From positions 174,044 through 238,043 of the forward strand of contig LUCM01002832.1 of assembly GCA_008360955.1 (NCBI GenBank): a stretch of DNA of 64,000 nt, read 5' to 3'. Shown in pieces: positions 38,401 through 51,527 of this stretch. Positions within the stretch are counted from its first letter, which is position 1. Each line of letters starts with the position of its first letter. The notes beneath the pieces were generated by a model, which was not told where the DNA came from, searched no databases, and saw only the letters and a list, made by a program, of their open reading frames with translations. The DNA comes from Fasciolopsis buskii. Taxonomy: Eukaryota > Platyhelminthes > Trematoda > Plagiorchiida > Fasciolidae. Both the position numbers and the translations under genes were made by a program.

Positions 38401-40459
38401 CGGCGTGGATCTATTTTAAGTTGCATCCCTCCGACACTAATTTTTATTGATTCTCCTAGTTGCTGCTTAAAACAAAAGATAAAACATCGAAAAGTGAACT
38501 ACTAAGGGTAAAATTAACAACGTTATCAAAAGCTATGTGAAGGAAAGGTTTTTGCTCACAGTCAAGACCACATGTTATCTAGGGACTATCAAGATCTGCA
38601 TCTCAGTTCCTAATCACAACACGTGATCGTAAATGAATTCTACTGTCTAAAAAACCTTCATGATCCAAATCCCTAAACTTGTGGCCTTCTTATTTTTGGT
38701 GTCGGACACTAATGCAATTTGTAGGGTTATACCCAAGGAAATATACAACACGATTCACGTATCCTAAACTGATCAGCTTAAAATCTTGTTTCTTAGACTA
38801 TTTTTTGGATCCCAACAACCAAAGCAATACCCGGGCACTATCGATGAAAATCCCCAATCAAGACTAAACCAAAGCACAAGTGTTTTCCGTGGTTTATGGT
38901 AGCGATACGCCTGTCACACATAAGAGAACAGGAATTCAACCAAGATGAGCTGCGGTTATCCATATTTTCTCGGAATTTCTCAAAACGTGGAAAGTATTGA
39001 GTCTTAAAGTTCATTGTACGTATGTGCTGCAAAACCGTATAAAGAATTGAATTCTAACTGAACAAGATTAATTTTTTTTAGATTGATGTGCCGACTAGAT
39101 AGAGATTGGATTTCGCGGGGTTTGAAACAAAAAACCGAACACAATCAGTGAATCAGATTCACTGTGACATAGTGAGCTGCATAAATTTCAAACTGCTGAG
39201 TTTTAATTAAGATACTCTATTTCAATTCGTATGTGGATCTGCAGGTCTTTTCAGCTCTACCTATTGGTCCCTTCCCATGAGAGGAAACCGTTCGCGGATG
39301 TTACTGGTTGAAGTAATCTTAAAAAATCGCTTTTTATCAGGAGTTCTGAGTGCAAACCCACTAGGTGGGAAACAAGGATGTTTCAATACGTAGAAATGCG
39401 AGCAAGTTGAGCCTCATGAAAAAAATTAGTTGATTACTGGCTGAAAAACTGCGGAAGTGTTACACGCAGACGGCAATTAGCGGTAGATAGCAAACGGTTT
39501 GTTGGCCACAAAATCTTTAAATTTATTTTTGTTAACAACGTTGCAATATGCAGTTGACCACTTTTCCAGCGAGATAGCAAACGCGTTTCAAATATCAGAT
39601 CCGAATGATACGGAGAGTGGATAGAAAAAACGATATGTCATGTATAGGGCTAAAATGAAAATGTTTATCAAAAACACCAGCATCTGTAAAAGCAAAACTG
39701 AACCGACGATTCCATTTTCACGTTACGATCTTTGGAAAAGCTGTTTCAACCGGTAGTCCATGTTAGACGAAACGTCAATTTGTTATCTCGAGAACATTGT
39801 GCTTTTTACAAATGCATAGTAATTTGGAGTCTGATTTGAGTCATTAGGAACGTGTGTGGGTGGCGAAACCCTTCATGAACCATTACGATGAAAATATTTG
39901 CATCCGTTAGTCGAAAATAGTCCTTAAAAAGCGAAACCGAACATATCTACCCCAAGAATTTTTTGTTTCTTCATTCATATACAACAGAATCCTAGTTGAG
40001 TGCAGTTGGTATAATCAGTAATCTTGCACGAACATGCCCTGGCTTTTGGTGCTACATGGCATCGAATAATAATGAAACAAAATCCACAATAAAAAAATCA
40101 GAAAAGTTATAAACAAGCAAAAATATTTTGGAAGCAAGAGCCCGGCTTCCAACAGCATTCAGCCGTGTCCCATGAATATCGAACCACCGCGTTGGAGGAT
40201 GTCGTGGACCCTAACCCAGTAACTCGGGCCACTAAGGAAAGCTTTTGTTTCCACATCCTTCCGCCAGATCGTAGACTGACCATCTTGACTCATTTCCTAG
40301 CTATCATCAGTGTTTACCGAAAGAGCCGATCAGTGGACGTGTATAACAAATTCCAACCATCTTACATCAAACTCAGTACCTATTTAAAATATTAATTTAC
40401 AATACCCCAAACCCTACACCTAAACTGTTCCTGGAAAGTTCTCCCACCATACCTATCAT
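35471..40459. other. No gene recognised
   Basis: Several open frames of 60-100 codons (35.6, 36.6, 37.5 and 38.0 kb) lack recognisable domains. A 19-bp palindrome, aacgctataatatagcgtt, sits at 36,190-36,208. The segment 40,170-40,330 is somewhat GC-richer and may be an old repeat that I cannot name. Confidence 0.45.
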
Positions 40460-40515
40460 GACTAATACTAAAAATAATTATAATAACAACACTAATAGTA
40501 ATATTAATAATAACT
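40460..40515. repeat. AAT-rich degenerate simple repeat
   Basis: A stretch of imperfect aataat and ataaca units over about 55 bp, just upstream of the RTE-like region. Confidence 0.7.
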
Positions 40516-40622
40516 TATGGAACAATAATGTTAAACACCGAAACGCTTCGCACATCTGCTCTCGATGGCAGTATTTGTAAGAGGCATACCAAGATCGATC
40601 TTATTACTGCTGTGCAAATTCG

Positions 40623-40633
40623 CCCCCCCCCCC
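40623..40633. repeat. Poly(C) homopolymer, 11 bp
   Basis: Eleven consecutive C residues following caaattcg. Homopolymers of this length are prone to sequencing and assembly length errors. Confidence 0.9.
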
Positions 40634-40639
40634 GATCGA

Positions 40640-41209
40640 CAAGCGAATGTCATATCAGTGGTAACGACGCCTCATATTGGTAAGTGTCGATCGAACCTTC
40701 TTTATGTACAAACACCCTCTATGCCATGTTGGGCCACTGTGTAATGCTGTCACAAAGATACTGCACCTTGGCGTGATGTGATGTCATGCATTCTCCATGA
40801 CCCACCGAGCTATACAGGATGGCTTATCTCAAGCCGAAGATCCAATCATGTCTGAAAGGTTAGTGGGTAGAGGCCCGACAAAATAATCTCGTTACTCTAT
40901 GTTTGGGGTCGATATGAGCTAATAACTCAGTCGGGAAATTGAGTGGATGAATAATTGATCCCATTAGATTGGCTTCCACTCACCACTCCCCGCTGCTCTG
41001 CGGACAGGTTCCCGTTAAAACCAAAGACTGGCTGAGAACCCTAATCATTCTTCTCCTTAGTGCTGGAATCCTTAGCAGTGTTCGCCCAAAAGTTCTACAC
41101 TGCATCAGTTGTAGCCCAGGATAATCAGGACCCCGCTGTCCGTTGCCTCGAGCAGGGTGGATGATGATAGGCATGCGCCTGCTGCGATATGCAGTACTGG
41201 ATTGACGCC
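40640..41209 (+). other. Possible 5' untranslated part of the RTE-like LINE
   Basis: GC-richer, non-coding sequence immediately upstream of the recognisable RTE-like region and distinct from the AT-rich DNA further left. It could be the 5' leader of that element, but I could not align it to another copy in this window. Confidence 0.3.
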
Positions 41210-44200
41210 CCATTGCCTTGTGGGTAAGAGTTTTCAGTTAAAGGCTCCGGTTAGGGTTCCCAAAGAATAATCTCTACTGCGGTGTGGACAGCCGAGAAGT
41301 ATCGACGGCCCGAAAACCTAAAGCAACCTTTCCACAGGGAAGCTTTCTAATTTCCGTCCTTTCAATGCGGTTCGATGGATGCATTTGATGGCAGCATTAG
41401 AAGCGGAAGAAACAGTTTTCAGGCATTGCTTCAATTCACCTAGATGCCTTCAATGTCCCCAAGCTCAATCAAATAAAGCAACAAGCTGCCATAGATGGAA
41501 ATCTTTAAACTTCTAAGACATGTATGTCTCCGAAACCTGCTTACAGGATAGCACTTCCTCAATCACTCTTCACAGGCTGGATGCAACCTTATTCTCCCAT
41601 TTCACTCTTCGCGGGTCTGATGATCCGCCTTCCAGCCCTCGAGGTCAGGCTGGCGTTGGAATCGCTCTGAGCATGCGAGTGGAATTTGCACTATTAGACT
41701 GGATTTGAATCAACAGCAGTTCGGTTGCGCAGTTCAGTTGAACGGTTCAGTGTGCCAATAGTTATCAACTAAAGCGTCGTTATTTTTCTGGCGTATCTGT
41801 GTATCTCCCACTGACTGTAGCTACCCTGAGGCGAAAGACGAATTCTACAGAGAGTTATTTCGGTTACCCAGCAACGTAGGTTCAACAGACGTTGTGGTCG
41901 TTGCTAATGATTTTAATGCTATACCAGGCCAATTAAGAGATGGAACCGCACATTGGAGTGCGATTTTTTGTACCATCCGATCGCACCGAAAACGATCTCA
42001 TCCAGGTTCGTTCTGACCACACCGTTTCTGGCGAACACCAACTTTTGTCATAAAATGCGATATCAGTTCAACTGACGCCGCACCTTCGCCATCAAGGCAT
42101 TGGACTCAGATTGATTACATCGTCATCGGTCAGCAGTGGTGTGGGTCAATCAAAGATTGCCGATCATTCTGGTTCACACCTATGGACTCAGATCATAATT
42201 TGGTCCGAGGTCGTTTTTTCGCGTCCAGTCTGTGGTCACGTCTGCACGAAAACCACACATCCCACACAGCTGGTTCTGGACTACAGTTCCAGTCGGAAAG
42301 GTAGTGAATGCCGCGAACAGATGAAAGAAACACTGCACCCCTTGCCACACAAACCTAAGAAACGACGTATTTCCTAGACTTCAGTTGATCTTTTAGATGC
42401 TCGCATATCCGTCCACCCGGATGCAACATACAATAAGACACGTAGGCCCCCGAAACGTCAAGTTTCCAGGAGTCTGAGAAATGGCCGGGATCCATGGTGG
42501 GTAGGAAAATGTAGGGAAATGGAAAAAGCTGCGGCTATCGAAAATAGTCGTCACCTACACCGACTGATTAGGAATACCGGCCCACAAAAACCGAGCGTAA
42601 GGGATAAAAAATCCATTGGCACACTCACTCTCAGGAGAGTCGACTGGAGCATTGAGCAGAAGACTTTAGGGAGCAGTTTACTTGGCTCATGACCACAGTG
42701 GCTACTCTACTTGTGCACGCAAGGGAACCAATGTTGATAGATACCGGCTCCATCGGAAATGGTAATGATCAAGGAGACAGTTCTCCTTCAAGGATGGTGG
42801 CCAAATGCTAATATCAACGTCAACAAAACTCTTTGGATCAATCTGGGGAAGGATCAAACGCCAAAGGACCGATGTGAATCGGTGGTTGCGCAGATTTAAA
42901 AGCAAGGTAGTAGATCGTCATGTAAAAACTGGGGAGGAATTATTTTTGTCTGCATGGCATCCAAACTACTCTTGGGTATTATTCTCCGCTGATTATCTAG
43001 TAATCGCGAAAGGTGTATGAGTGGGAATCAAGCTGGTTTCCATCCCGGTGAGTTGAATGGACTAAATGTTCACTTTGCGACTAATCTTAGAACAGAGGCG
43101 CATATTCCATAGGCCCAAGATTCCTACTTTTCCTGATTTGAAAGGGGCTCTCGACTCAGTCGATCGCGTATTTCTTTGGCAATGTCTTTCATTTCACTTA
43201 CCCAATCTCTGCATGCTAACAACTACAGCCGATTTCGTACTCATGGCGTTGTTTCACCCGAGTTCGTCAAGTATGCCCCCCTTCATCTTTCATTTTTAAC
43301 TTTATCACTGAGACGGCTATGGAGACAAACCTATCCTCACGTGAGAATATTGGCACCAATATTTGCTCAGACAGATACCTGTCTCATTAAGAATAGGTGG
43401 ACCAGCAAGTTGCAAATTTTTCTCGACCATCTGAACGAGAATGTAGGTATGTCTGATAAGCGAAGTGTAAAATACCGTTGCTTTGCTGTATTGGTTCAAA
43501 CCCGAACCCTGTTCTTGCATGGGAACAATTGGGTGAGGTGGACACTTGGATAGTTGTATCTCACCTAGCGGTCGCATAATCATCTTAATGCATATAGAAG
43601 ACCCGATTGATATTTTCTAGTTTGAGGCATCTGTGGGATCGACGTAACACCGGGTTGTCGATCAAAGATCGATGATACGCAATAGCAATGAGGTCGGTAC
43701 TGTGCTGCGGCTCCGAAACATGGCTTCGTGGTATCGGTAGGAGTTGGTGGGAGAACTTTGCGAGTAACTCAGAAGTTAGGCGTAAGGTGCTGGGCCTTGG
43801 GGTCCATTCTTTAGAACAGACAGTGTATCAGAAAGGATCAAGGTGGTATGGACACACTTAGCGCATGTGCACGAAACGACTTTCTAGTTGTTTTATCCTT
43901 CGTTGCAGGCAATCTTTGGAGGACGGTTCGGGGTGGCCAGTCGATGGCATAAGAAGTGTGAAAACTTTAACCAGTGGACTTGGTTGTGTTAGTGCAGTTA
44001 GACCACCGGGTTGGGGTCCACTAGATTCCCCGAAGCAACGGTTGCGGACAATGTGATCTGCCTCGGTGCAGCAGTCAGTGGCGTTCTTGCATTCGAAACC
44101 TTTCTTCTTCTGTATAGTTCTTCAACTTACTATTGTGAAGTCGATCACTTGTTATTCCCCTTTCTTTTTTCTGTTTGACGAGATGATGCTGCAAGGTATC
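41210..44200 (+). mobile_element. RTE-like non-LTR retrotransposon, heavily decayed
   Basis: An almost full-length but badly eroded LINE. In order the plus strand shows: endonuclease start with VSETCLQDSTSS and RGQAGVGIALSM (41,520-41,705); a GDFN-type box reading ANDFNA (about 41,905); TQIDYIVI (about 42,105) and MDSDHNLV (about 42,185) of the endonuclease end; WWVGKCREMEKAAAIENSRH (about 42,500); RT palm with LKGALDSVDRVFLWQCLSF (about 43,140-43,200; intact copies read DLKAAFDSVDR); SNSEVRRKVLG (about 43,760); and the terminal GWGPLDS block (about 44,010). Frames change many times and stops abound. The YADD region could not be read with confidence. The 3' end shares its sequence with 54,640-55,070. 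Clearly dead. Confidence 0.75.
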
Positions 44201-47200
44201 AACCACAACCAGAGCAGATTGTTGCAAGGTTAGTGGCTGTCCAAACTGAATTGAACTTTGAAATGCGGTTGTTCAACTAACAAAACTCATCTACTTTGCC
44301 AACCTCCTCCACAATGTGGCCCTGATTAAACTGCACGACAATCAATTTAGCGTGGAATTTGTTAGAAATGATAACCAAATATTGTCAAGCAGTTCGGCAG
44401 CTAAGTAGAATGCCTAGGGTTCTCAATCAAAGCTTCTAGTCCTTACAAGAACCTGGTCTTGAGGCGTTGTTGAGTGGAAGCCGATGGGTTTGAACCTGCT
44501 ATCCTTCCCCAGATTTTTCCGACCAACTAACATGAAGGACCAAGAGATAGCATTGTTAGATCTCCACTCACTGATGTCCCAAGCACAATTAAATCTACCG
44601 CTTAAAATAAGCCATGCTTCATAGATCTTTGGTTCATGGGGTTTCCAAGTCGTCACGCCATGTCAAGATCCAGTCTCAGTGTAGCGATCATTGTGTTAGT
44701 CACGGGGAGGAGCGAAACCGAACAACTCTCTATGGTCAACAATTTATGGTGACCGCTTCACAAGCATACCGATCGATACGTCCATCGCACCCATACGCCC
44801 AGTCCTATCCTTGTTTCTCTCCATCATCTTAAATAATTTTTTTTCCCTCGCCCTCCCCGCGGCTTACTGGAACAGTGTTAATTAACCATCTCACCAGCCT
44901 TGACCCCCAAAACCTTTTATAATTCTGGTGTTACAAATCAGTAAGTAGTGACTACCTTCGCTACTCACTGGCATTCTGTTCTTGGGAAGACTGCTTCACT
45001 TGCGACGTTTCCACCTCCGTCTTTGCCTACGACAGCACCAATTCGCAAACAGTAAATCCTTTTATTTCGCATTTTTCCCAACAGGGAAAACTAGAATCAA
45101 CCAACTGGTTTAACCACGGATACAATCATGTTCGCTTGAAGCCCTTCGCTGCTGGTGCTTCTCAGTCGCTCCTGCTTCTCAGCACAACTTTGTGCAAACC
45201 GGGAACGGATGTGCACTGGTCACACAAAGAGCCAAAGAACGTTACGCCTATTGTTACGCTACTTTTGATGCACACAAAATTCTCACACTTTTTAATGAAC
45301 ATAAACTGGCACTGAGTGGTGGATTTTTATTGGCTATAAGTCCCAGGTTCTCGCGCGATTTGCGAATTTTGAAATCATTTTAGAAAACTCCCAGATGCTC
45401 CTCTTTCCCATTGACTTTCCTAGAAAATTAATGACGTGCCTACCATCCGCACACCCGATTCTGACAGGTACCTTGACTATAGCAGTATTTCATCTACGAC
45501 CCCTCTGACTAGTAAATTCGTGGGACCTTTTCGACATCCAGCTAATTTTTGCTCGCTAATTCCCACTTGAGTCTACTAAAATTCTCGTAGTGCATCTCTT
45601 CCTATATTCATCTCAACGCAATAATAATCCTCAGTCTATGATTTTTTCGACCGTTCGAAAATAACTCTAAGCTGTAATTTTCATTAGTCTTGGCACATAA
45701 TCGCTTTGTGAACCTCAACTTCCCAAATTCATAAGGCTAGACACATCCAGTTTCTCAAAGCGATCTCCAAAATGTACGCCTAAAAGTGTTCTACTAACCA
45801 CTGAGCTCACAAATTCCTTTATCCCTTTGAAATAAATCTTCACTGTTACACAACCGGATCGTTAAGTTCTCCTAGTCCTTATAAAGTGATAGTCTTTCAC
45901 TCACTAGACTGAGCAATATGGAATACCGTACAGCATCCATCCACAACGTGATACAACATTCACATTCCACTGGCTGATCTGCCCCCTTGCTACTTCCATT
46001 TTGTAACGTATACCGGTTTCAGACAGTTGAATTCCTGACAAAACACCAAATTAAGAGTGACGGCAGATAAATTTGACCTTAATCCCAGTGTGCGATTCCC
46101 TCCTGATTCGTCCAACTAGTTTTAGAGATTTATCCGCTTCAGAACCGCCTTAGCTTAAACATATCAATGAGATTATTCGTAGCATAGTAGATGCCCGTAA
46201 ACAAAAACCACTAAAAACCATTGGTTTGAATGGTTTTAAGGCTAGTCCCTACACAATTTTCCTATCCACCAATAATTCCTTAAGAGGCACCATCAACCGG
46301 TCTATCGATCATTACCGTCAACCCACTTTCGGAAGGCGCAACATTATAGTTCTTATTTAAGCATTAACCTCTATTCTGGACAAGCTTCTTACATCACGGT
46401 TCACGGTGGCAGTCTGTCATCAAAAACAGGCAGCTTGTAAGCGATAAATCAGTCAGTAATCATAGAAAAGTTGATCAGCGTTGTACTGTGGACATTTCAA
46501 TGCAACAAATTTAGTTATCGGCTCAATGTATGCATTTCTACATATCAATTTCCAGAGCGAAATCAGATAGTATTCTGCTAGCAGTTTAGATCGACACCTG
46601 ATCTGACTTATTTACGGAAAGTTAGTTTGGTATACAAAGAAATTCCAAAGATGATCAGATGACACCTCCCCGGATCGACGGACGATGGCTTCGATGCAAA
46701 TCCAGCGTCACCTGCTAAATAGAGCTAATGGATGTTGCTAATAACTGACGTTGCAAGTTTTCCAGAGATAAGTCGAATTTGAACCAAACTTCTCCGAATA
46801 TCCACTTCGTCCAATTCCTGAGAACTTTGACGATGAAACGGCAAACAAACGAATTTCGATATTCGTTATTCCCTTACTTACGGATATTTCTGTCCCAATA
46901 TGTCCCAATAGGAAATATTCTGGGTTTTTGGACTAAGCAACTCGCCAATTCCTCTTAACGATGACAGGAAGGAAATCAAAAACGGTATTTCTTCCCAATC
47001 ACGCAAATTATTGAAACAACTCTGCCTCCATGCACAGTCTCCTCTTGCGTTGATAACGCGAACTTCGTGGAGATTTTAATTGCCTCAGCATGATCGGAAG
47101 TACAATTCTCAGGCTTCGTGTCAGCTACTCGCCACAAACGCCTAGCAAAATGCTTCTAAATGAACTATATCTCAAATAGTCCTTCACAAGGACGTTTTGT

Positions 47201-47234
47201 ACACTGCCTTCTCATGACCGAAGTGCTCTCACAA
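44201..47234. other. No gene recognised; C-rich plus strand in part
   Basis: No protein motif was found. From about 44,800 to 46,300 the plus strand is C/T-rich and G-poor, as at 19.5-21.2 kb. A short gtgttaattaac word occurs in both (44,875 and 20,547), but I could not extend it to a convincing alignment. A B-box-like word (complement of ggtttgaacc, about 44,488) has no clear A-box. Confidence 0.4.
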
Positions 47235-47720
47235 AAGTGAGAGGAGGAAAGCAAATACCCGAAGCTTTCCGTCGGGTTGACTGAATTTTGGTAATCTGTC
47301 TAGGAGAGATAGCCAAATCTTGAGTCCAAACCAACCACGAGTGACGTACGAATTTTATGGCTCTATGCTCATCGACGCCGGTGTAAGAGAGGTATACAGG
47401 CCACCCAGAATGCTTAGCCTCAGCCGAAGGGCGTATGAACTGAGCAATCAGTTACCATCAGTTTTCAGTGGGCTACATGACCCCGCAGATCGTCCTGCTT
47501 CTTTGCCAGTTAGACCATTTGGTCAAGTGTTCACTTTGGGCAACCGGCTACCACCCACCCAAGAAAGATTCATAAATCGTGATGAATATCCGATAGCGTT
47601 GGAGTGGAGGGAACGTATCATTGCATGCATCAGTCTGGCCACAAATGATATACTTATCTAAAAAGCTCATTTTTCGTTGTTCCTCCCAATTAGTCATGCA
47701 CCTATCGAATTTGTATGTGA
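47235..47720 (+). repeat. Diverged copy of the RTE 5' flanking/leader sequence
   Basis: Aligns with 56,500-56,960, which lies directly in front of the RTE copy at 57 kb. Shared landmarks are gactgaattttggtaatctg / gactgaatcttggtagtcag, a gagcaatcagttaccatcag / taagtaatcagtcaccgccg block, a cagatcgtcctgcttc / cagatcctcctgctcc block, and gttagaccatttggtcaa in both. Homology fades after about 47,550 and is weak to about 47,720. No endonuclease or RT sequence follows, so this is a 5'-only piece. A 113-codon open frame here (47,320-47,661) is incidental. Confidence 0.65.
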
Positions 47721-48720
47721 TCTTCCGCTCCAGCCTTCTCATCCATTGGTCCATCGATTCTTTCTTGAGTTCACCTTAAAGATGGTGACCGGAGAGAAGG
47801 AATCTAATGCCCAGAATACTGACGACTCGGTGCTGACGGAATTGGATACCTATGGATTCATTAGTTCCGTGTGACAGAACACACCAACCTTGTAGTAGAA
47901 TCTGACACAACAAAAACACCGACGCAAGAGAGTGCGTTGTTTAAGCGCCCAAGCATGCATGCGTGCGTGCGTAGAATTGTCAAACTGCCTCATTGTGCTC
48001 AGAGTAAGATATCGCTTTACTGGGGAGCAACTCATCAAATCTGAGTCGACAGAATACCTGAAGACGGGACACGGGCTTTTTTATTGTTTCATCCTAAACG
48101 AGACAATCACCGTGTCGACGGCCAGGTATTTTCTCGGTAGATAAATGAATGCATTGTTTGTCCACGTGGTCTGTTTTTCTCTCGCTGACGTATAACAGTA
48201 CAAAAGAAGAGATAATTCTAACTCCAGTATCCATGTCCTATTTCAATATTTATTCTGTGAAAAACGACAAACAGCTAGTTAACTTCATAGTAAATCCACC
48301 GACTTTACCTGTTTACAAGACAATTGCGCCTAACGAAAATAAAACGGAAAAACAATAAATCAAGATATCGGGCCGCACATTAATTCAGTTAGTGAATGGC
48401 AACTGTGTCCCTGTAATTGGTGCAAATTAATCTGAGGCGCAGCGTTGAGAGCCAGACAGAAAAATGTATACTCGATCGTAAAAACAGGCAATGACTGACA
48501 ACCGGCCTGCTTGATTCACAGACCTAAGTGATGTCGGAAGAGACACGCGATAAGTAAAGCATCGCCAATTAACTATTTAGAAAAGAATCGATTGTTTTTT
48601 GCGTTGCATTCAACAATTTAGGCTGTAAAAACGAAAGCATCGAACTCCAAACCTATCAGGGAAAAGGAGGAAGAATTGGCACGCCGGAAAACTTCATGTT
48701 GATGAAATCAAAGTGTCTGA
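47721..48720. other. No gene recognised; 3' flank of VPS25
   Basis: This stretch lies downstream of the VPS25 stop codon (minus strand) and probably includes its 3' untranslated region. Short open frames on the plus strand have no recognisable content. Confidence 0.45.
48249..48254 (-). terminator. Possible VPS25 polyadenylation signal
   Basis: The nearest AATAAA on the minus strand downstream of the VPS25 stop lies about 470 nt beyond it. A second AATAAA is at 48,080-48,085. There is no transcript evidence in the window to choose between them. Confidence 0.2.
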
Positions 48721-51527
48721 TCAGAAGCACAGGAACTTCACACCTTCCTCTCCCATTAGTTCAGCTTTTCCATTACGCTGTAGATGTTTCAGAGCGTCTA
48801 ATAACAGAGACGGATCCAAGCCATGGAACGGTTGTTGCTCAGTCTCATCACCTTCGCATAATTCGTAGAGTGTGCAAACTGAATTGCCGTGACCGGTCGA
48901 ACGTGCCCATTTGGCAATCAAATCAGCCCACTCTTCTGTAGTTCGCCAGATCAAACGAGCATTTTTGTGCGACCTGTGTAGTAAAGAGAGACAATGATGG
49001 TTTCGGTCGCGGATATGTTGTACGACGAGCAATCAATAAATACGATGGAGGTAACAAGCGTGCAATCAGAGTACGAAACCCTTGTTTTTCGTAGTTTCCC
49101 TTGCATCTTTTCATCCCAGAAAAGAACTTTCGGAAAGACGATTGACAGACTGCAGATTGGTGAACCATGACCAAAATGTTATATGGGACGGATGAACAGC
49201 GATGTGCATCAGTGTGTATAATCACGTAGCGTGAGCATCTAGTGTTTGACGCGAATATTTCTGTTACTGATTTCTTAAAACTAAGTTGATACAGAATAAA
49301 CATTTTTTGTCACGTGAGGAAAGACTTGTACAGTAAAAACAATCCCTGAAAAATGATGACGAGTTAAATCAAGTGAGCCTACATGAATCGAGCGAATATT
49401 CATACAAATCATGACCAGCACGAATCTCACAAATTTAGAGCTACGTCGCATCGCGTAATCGAAATATGAGCAAAATCAGTAAGTTTCGGACGAAAACAAT
49501 GCACTTGTGTCGGTACGTGTGTGCATTTATGTGCACGCGTCTTTGCGTGTGTTGGGATGGAGGAGGGTGGATCACAAAAACCGCAAATTATCTTTAAGGA
49601 GATGCAGAATATAATTAAAAGATGAGTTACGATCGATCCTGAAGACTGCTTCCTCTTTCTCTCAACCAAAAATCCCTACTAGTAACAGTGGTTTTCTATG
49701 AGGCATCGTGGCCCCTGGCTTAAAAAAAACGATAAGAAAATGCTCGAAAATCAGAAGTAATGTTTTGGAAGCCAAAATTTCAAAAAGGCTACGATTGACG
49801 ATGATTTGCAGATAACCGAAATACTGCCACTCCGGTAATTGCTACAAAGAATGAAAAATTGCAATTAAATCCATTTTTATGCACCAGAAATTCCACTCGG
49901 ATAGGCCGTCGTTAAAAATGTAACTAGAAATTGTTGAAACTAACTCACCACGCCTAGCTTTCCGGACAGACAACGCTATCCGAACGTACGTTGTAAACAA
50001 ACAGACAAAGACGACACGTCCACCATGACTGTTCGGTTCTGCTAAAGTGTCCGGCTCACTTACAAAGAATCATTTCTGACTAACTACTACTGGCTCCCCG
50101 TCACGATTTCATGGTCAACCAAGCGTAATAGTTCGCAGTTAAGTTAACAACATTAGTCCCTTTCAAAAGGACTAGCACGAAATCCCGCACTGGTTTATCA
50201 ACGGAATAATGGAAATCGACAATGTCATTCTGAACTGAAAATAGTGTCTTTATTTACGTGTTCTCATACAAAAATGAGTGACTGCGGATGTCGCAATTAT
50301 AATATCCCTTACATCTAAATAAATTCACTTTTGGTTTAGGGAATATACTAAACAGAGACAATAAGTCCCGTGCTGTGCATACAGTTCTTCAATCACTAAG
50401 TCCATTATGATGTGAATTACTCCGCACTTCATACAGCAATATACGCAGAACAGTTTTCCTAAAGCCCTCTCTCTAGTGGGTGTAAAAACGTGGTAGGAGA
50501 ATCTCATGAACCTCAAGCGAAATTACAATATGCACCCAAGTGCGTTCCAGTCACAGCAGAACCACTTTAAAGCGGATATCATCAGTGGGAATTCGAAACG
50601 TAACGTTAGCACTAAACAAAATATTTAAGGCGAAGACAGGTAACCAAAGTGTTCACGTGCGGAATCACAAACCACTCTTCGAGTCATAATCGAGACTAGC
50701 TGTATATTGACTACGTACGCTTTTTAGCGAACCAGGTGAAAAAGCCGCAGGATATTTCCATTAATTGACGAAATTAAGGTGGACGTGGACAGCAGACCAT
50801 GCACCGTTCCGTAAAAAACTGTCGGCATCAGTGCAAACACAGCAAACCAAAGTGACCATGGGAATTATTAGTTTAAACGGCATTTCCCTTTACATACTTA
50901 GCGCAAGTATAGTAAAATTGGGCATTCTATACAACCGTCAAGGTTCACCACACAAAAGTAACTGGTAACTACAACCCCGAAAATCAGAATGACAGAATCA
51001 CATAAGGTCTCGTTACGTGAGGTGCAGAAACGAACTGAATAGCAGCAAACAGCCGATTATCGGCAAAGTGACCGGCGGAACTGAAATTTGCACTTATGAA
51101 CTTCTTAGGGTAACAGACGCTCAATCCACTTGACTATTGCCGGTCGATGCCTTTTCCCCGCAAATGGGATGCACGACATTTTCCATAACCTCAACCAGTG
51201 TGCGTAAAAGCTAGGTCAGCGATTGAAAAAAAACAAGACTTACTTATCCATCCACTCCAAATTCCCGCGCTTGTGTAACTCTTCCAAAACGCTACTGACC
51301 AGCTCTGCGTTGGCGGTTCGATGGATATCCTTGTTATGAAACAGGGGGCAGGAGGCATCACGGATACTTGTCACACTAACCGTGTACTGATTTTTCGATT
51401 TAAAGTAATCTAGCACCAGTTGACACCAGGCGTCATGTTGCTTGCGTCGCGTCTCCGCATTTGGTTGAAGAGTAAAGAATGGGGGGAAACTATACTGCCA
51501 GGGCCATTCAAATTCACTGCTAGACAT
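48721..51527 (-). CDS. VPS25: VPS25, ESCRT-II complex subunit (two exons)
   Basis: VPS25 is the small winged-helix subunit of ESCRT-II (two copies with one VPS22 and one VPS36), which acts at endosomes and recruits the ESCRT-III protein VPS20/CHMP6 during sorting of ubiquitinated cargo into multivesicular bodies. Exon 1 is 51,244-51,527: it starts at the ATG at 51,527, reads FEWPWQYSFPPFFTLQPN with the family's PPFF motif at residues 15-18 (known to contact the partner subunits), and ends GNLEWMD plus two bases of a Lys codon at donor GTAAGT. Exon 2 is 48,721-48,973, after acceptor ctacacag. It completes that Lys and continues SHKNARLIWRTTEEWADLI, NSVCTLYEL, FHGLD and GVKFLCF, then TGA. Joining in phase 2 aligns DKSHKN with the human DKSKSS region. 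Total is about 178 residues (human 176), with both winged-helix domains complete and no lesions. Identification is firm; transcript ends are unknown. Confidence 0.96.
48974..51243 (-). other. VPS25 intron, 2,270 bp
   Basis: Bounded by GTAAGT at 51,243 and ctacacAG at 48,974 on the minus strand, it interrupts a Lys codon (phase 2). Inside I see no recognisable element. There is a GT/CA-rich patch near 49,495-49,550 and short open frames without content. Confidence 0.9.

Noticed and set aside
44480..44500. B-box-like word (complement of gggtttgaacc)
   Set aside because: No convincing A-box upstream and no second copy in the window.
47320..47661. 113-codon open frame on the plus strand
   Set aside because: It lies within a repeat that also occurs, without an open frame, at 56.5 kb in front of an RTE element.
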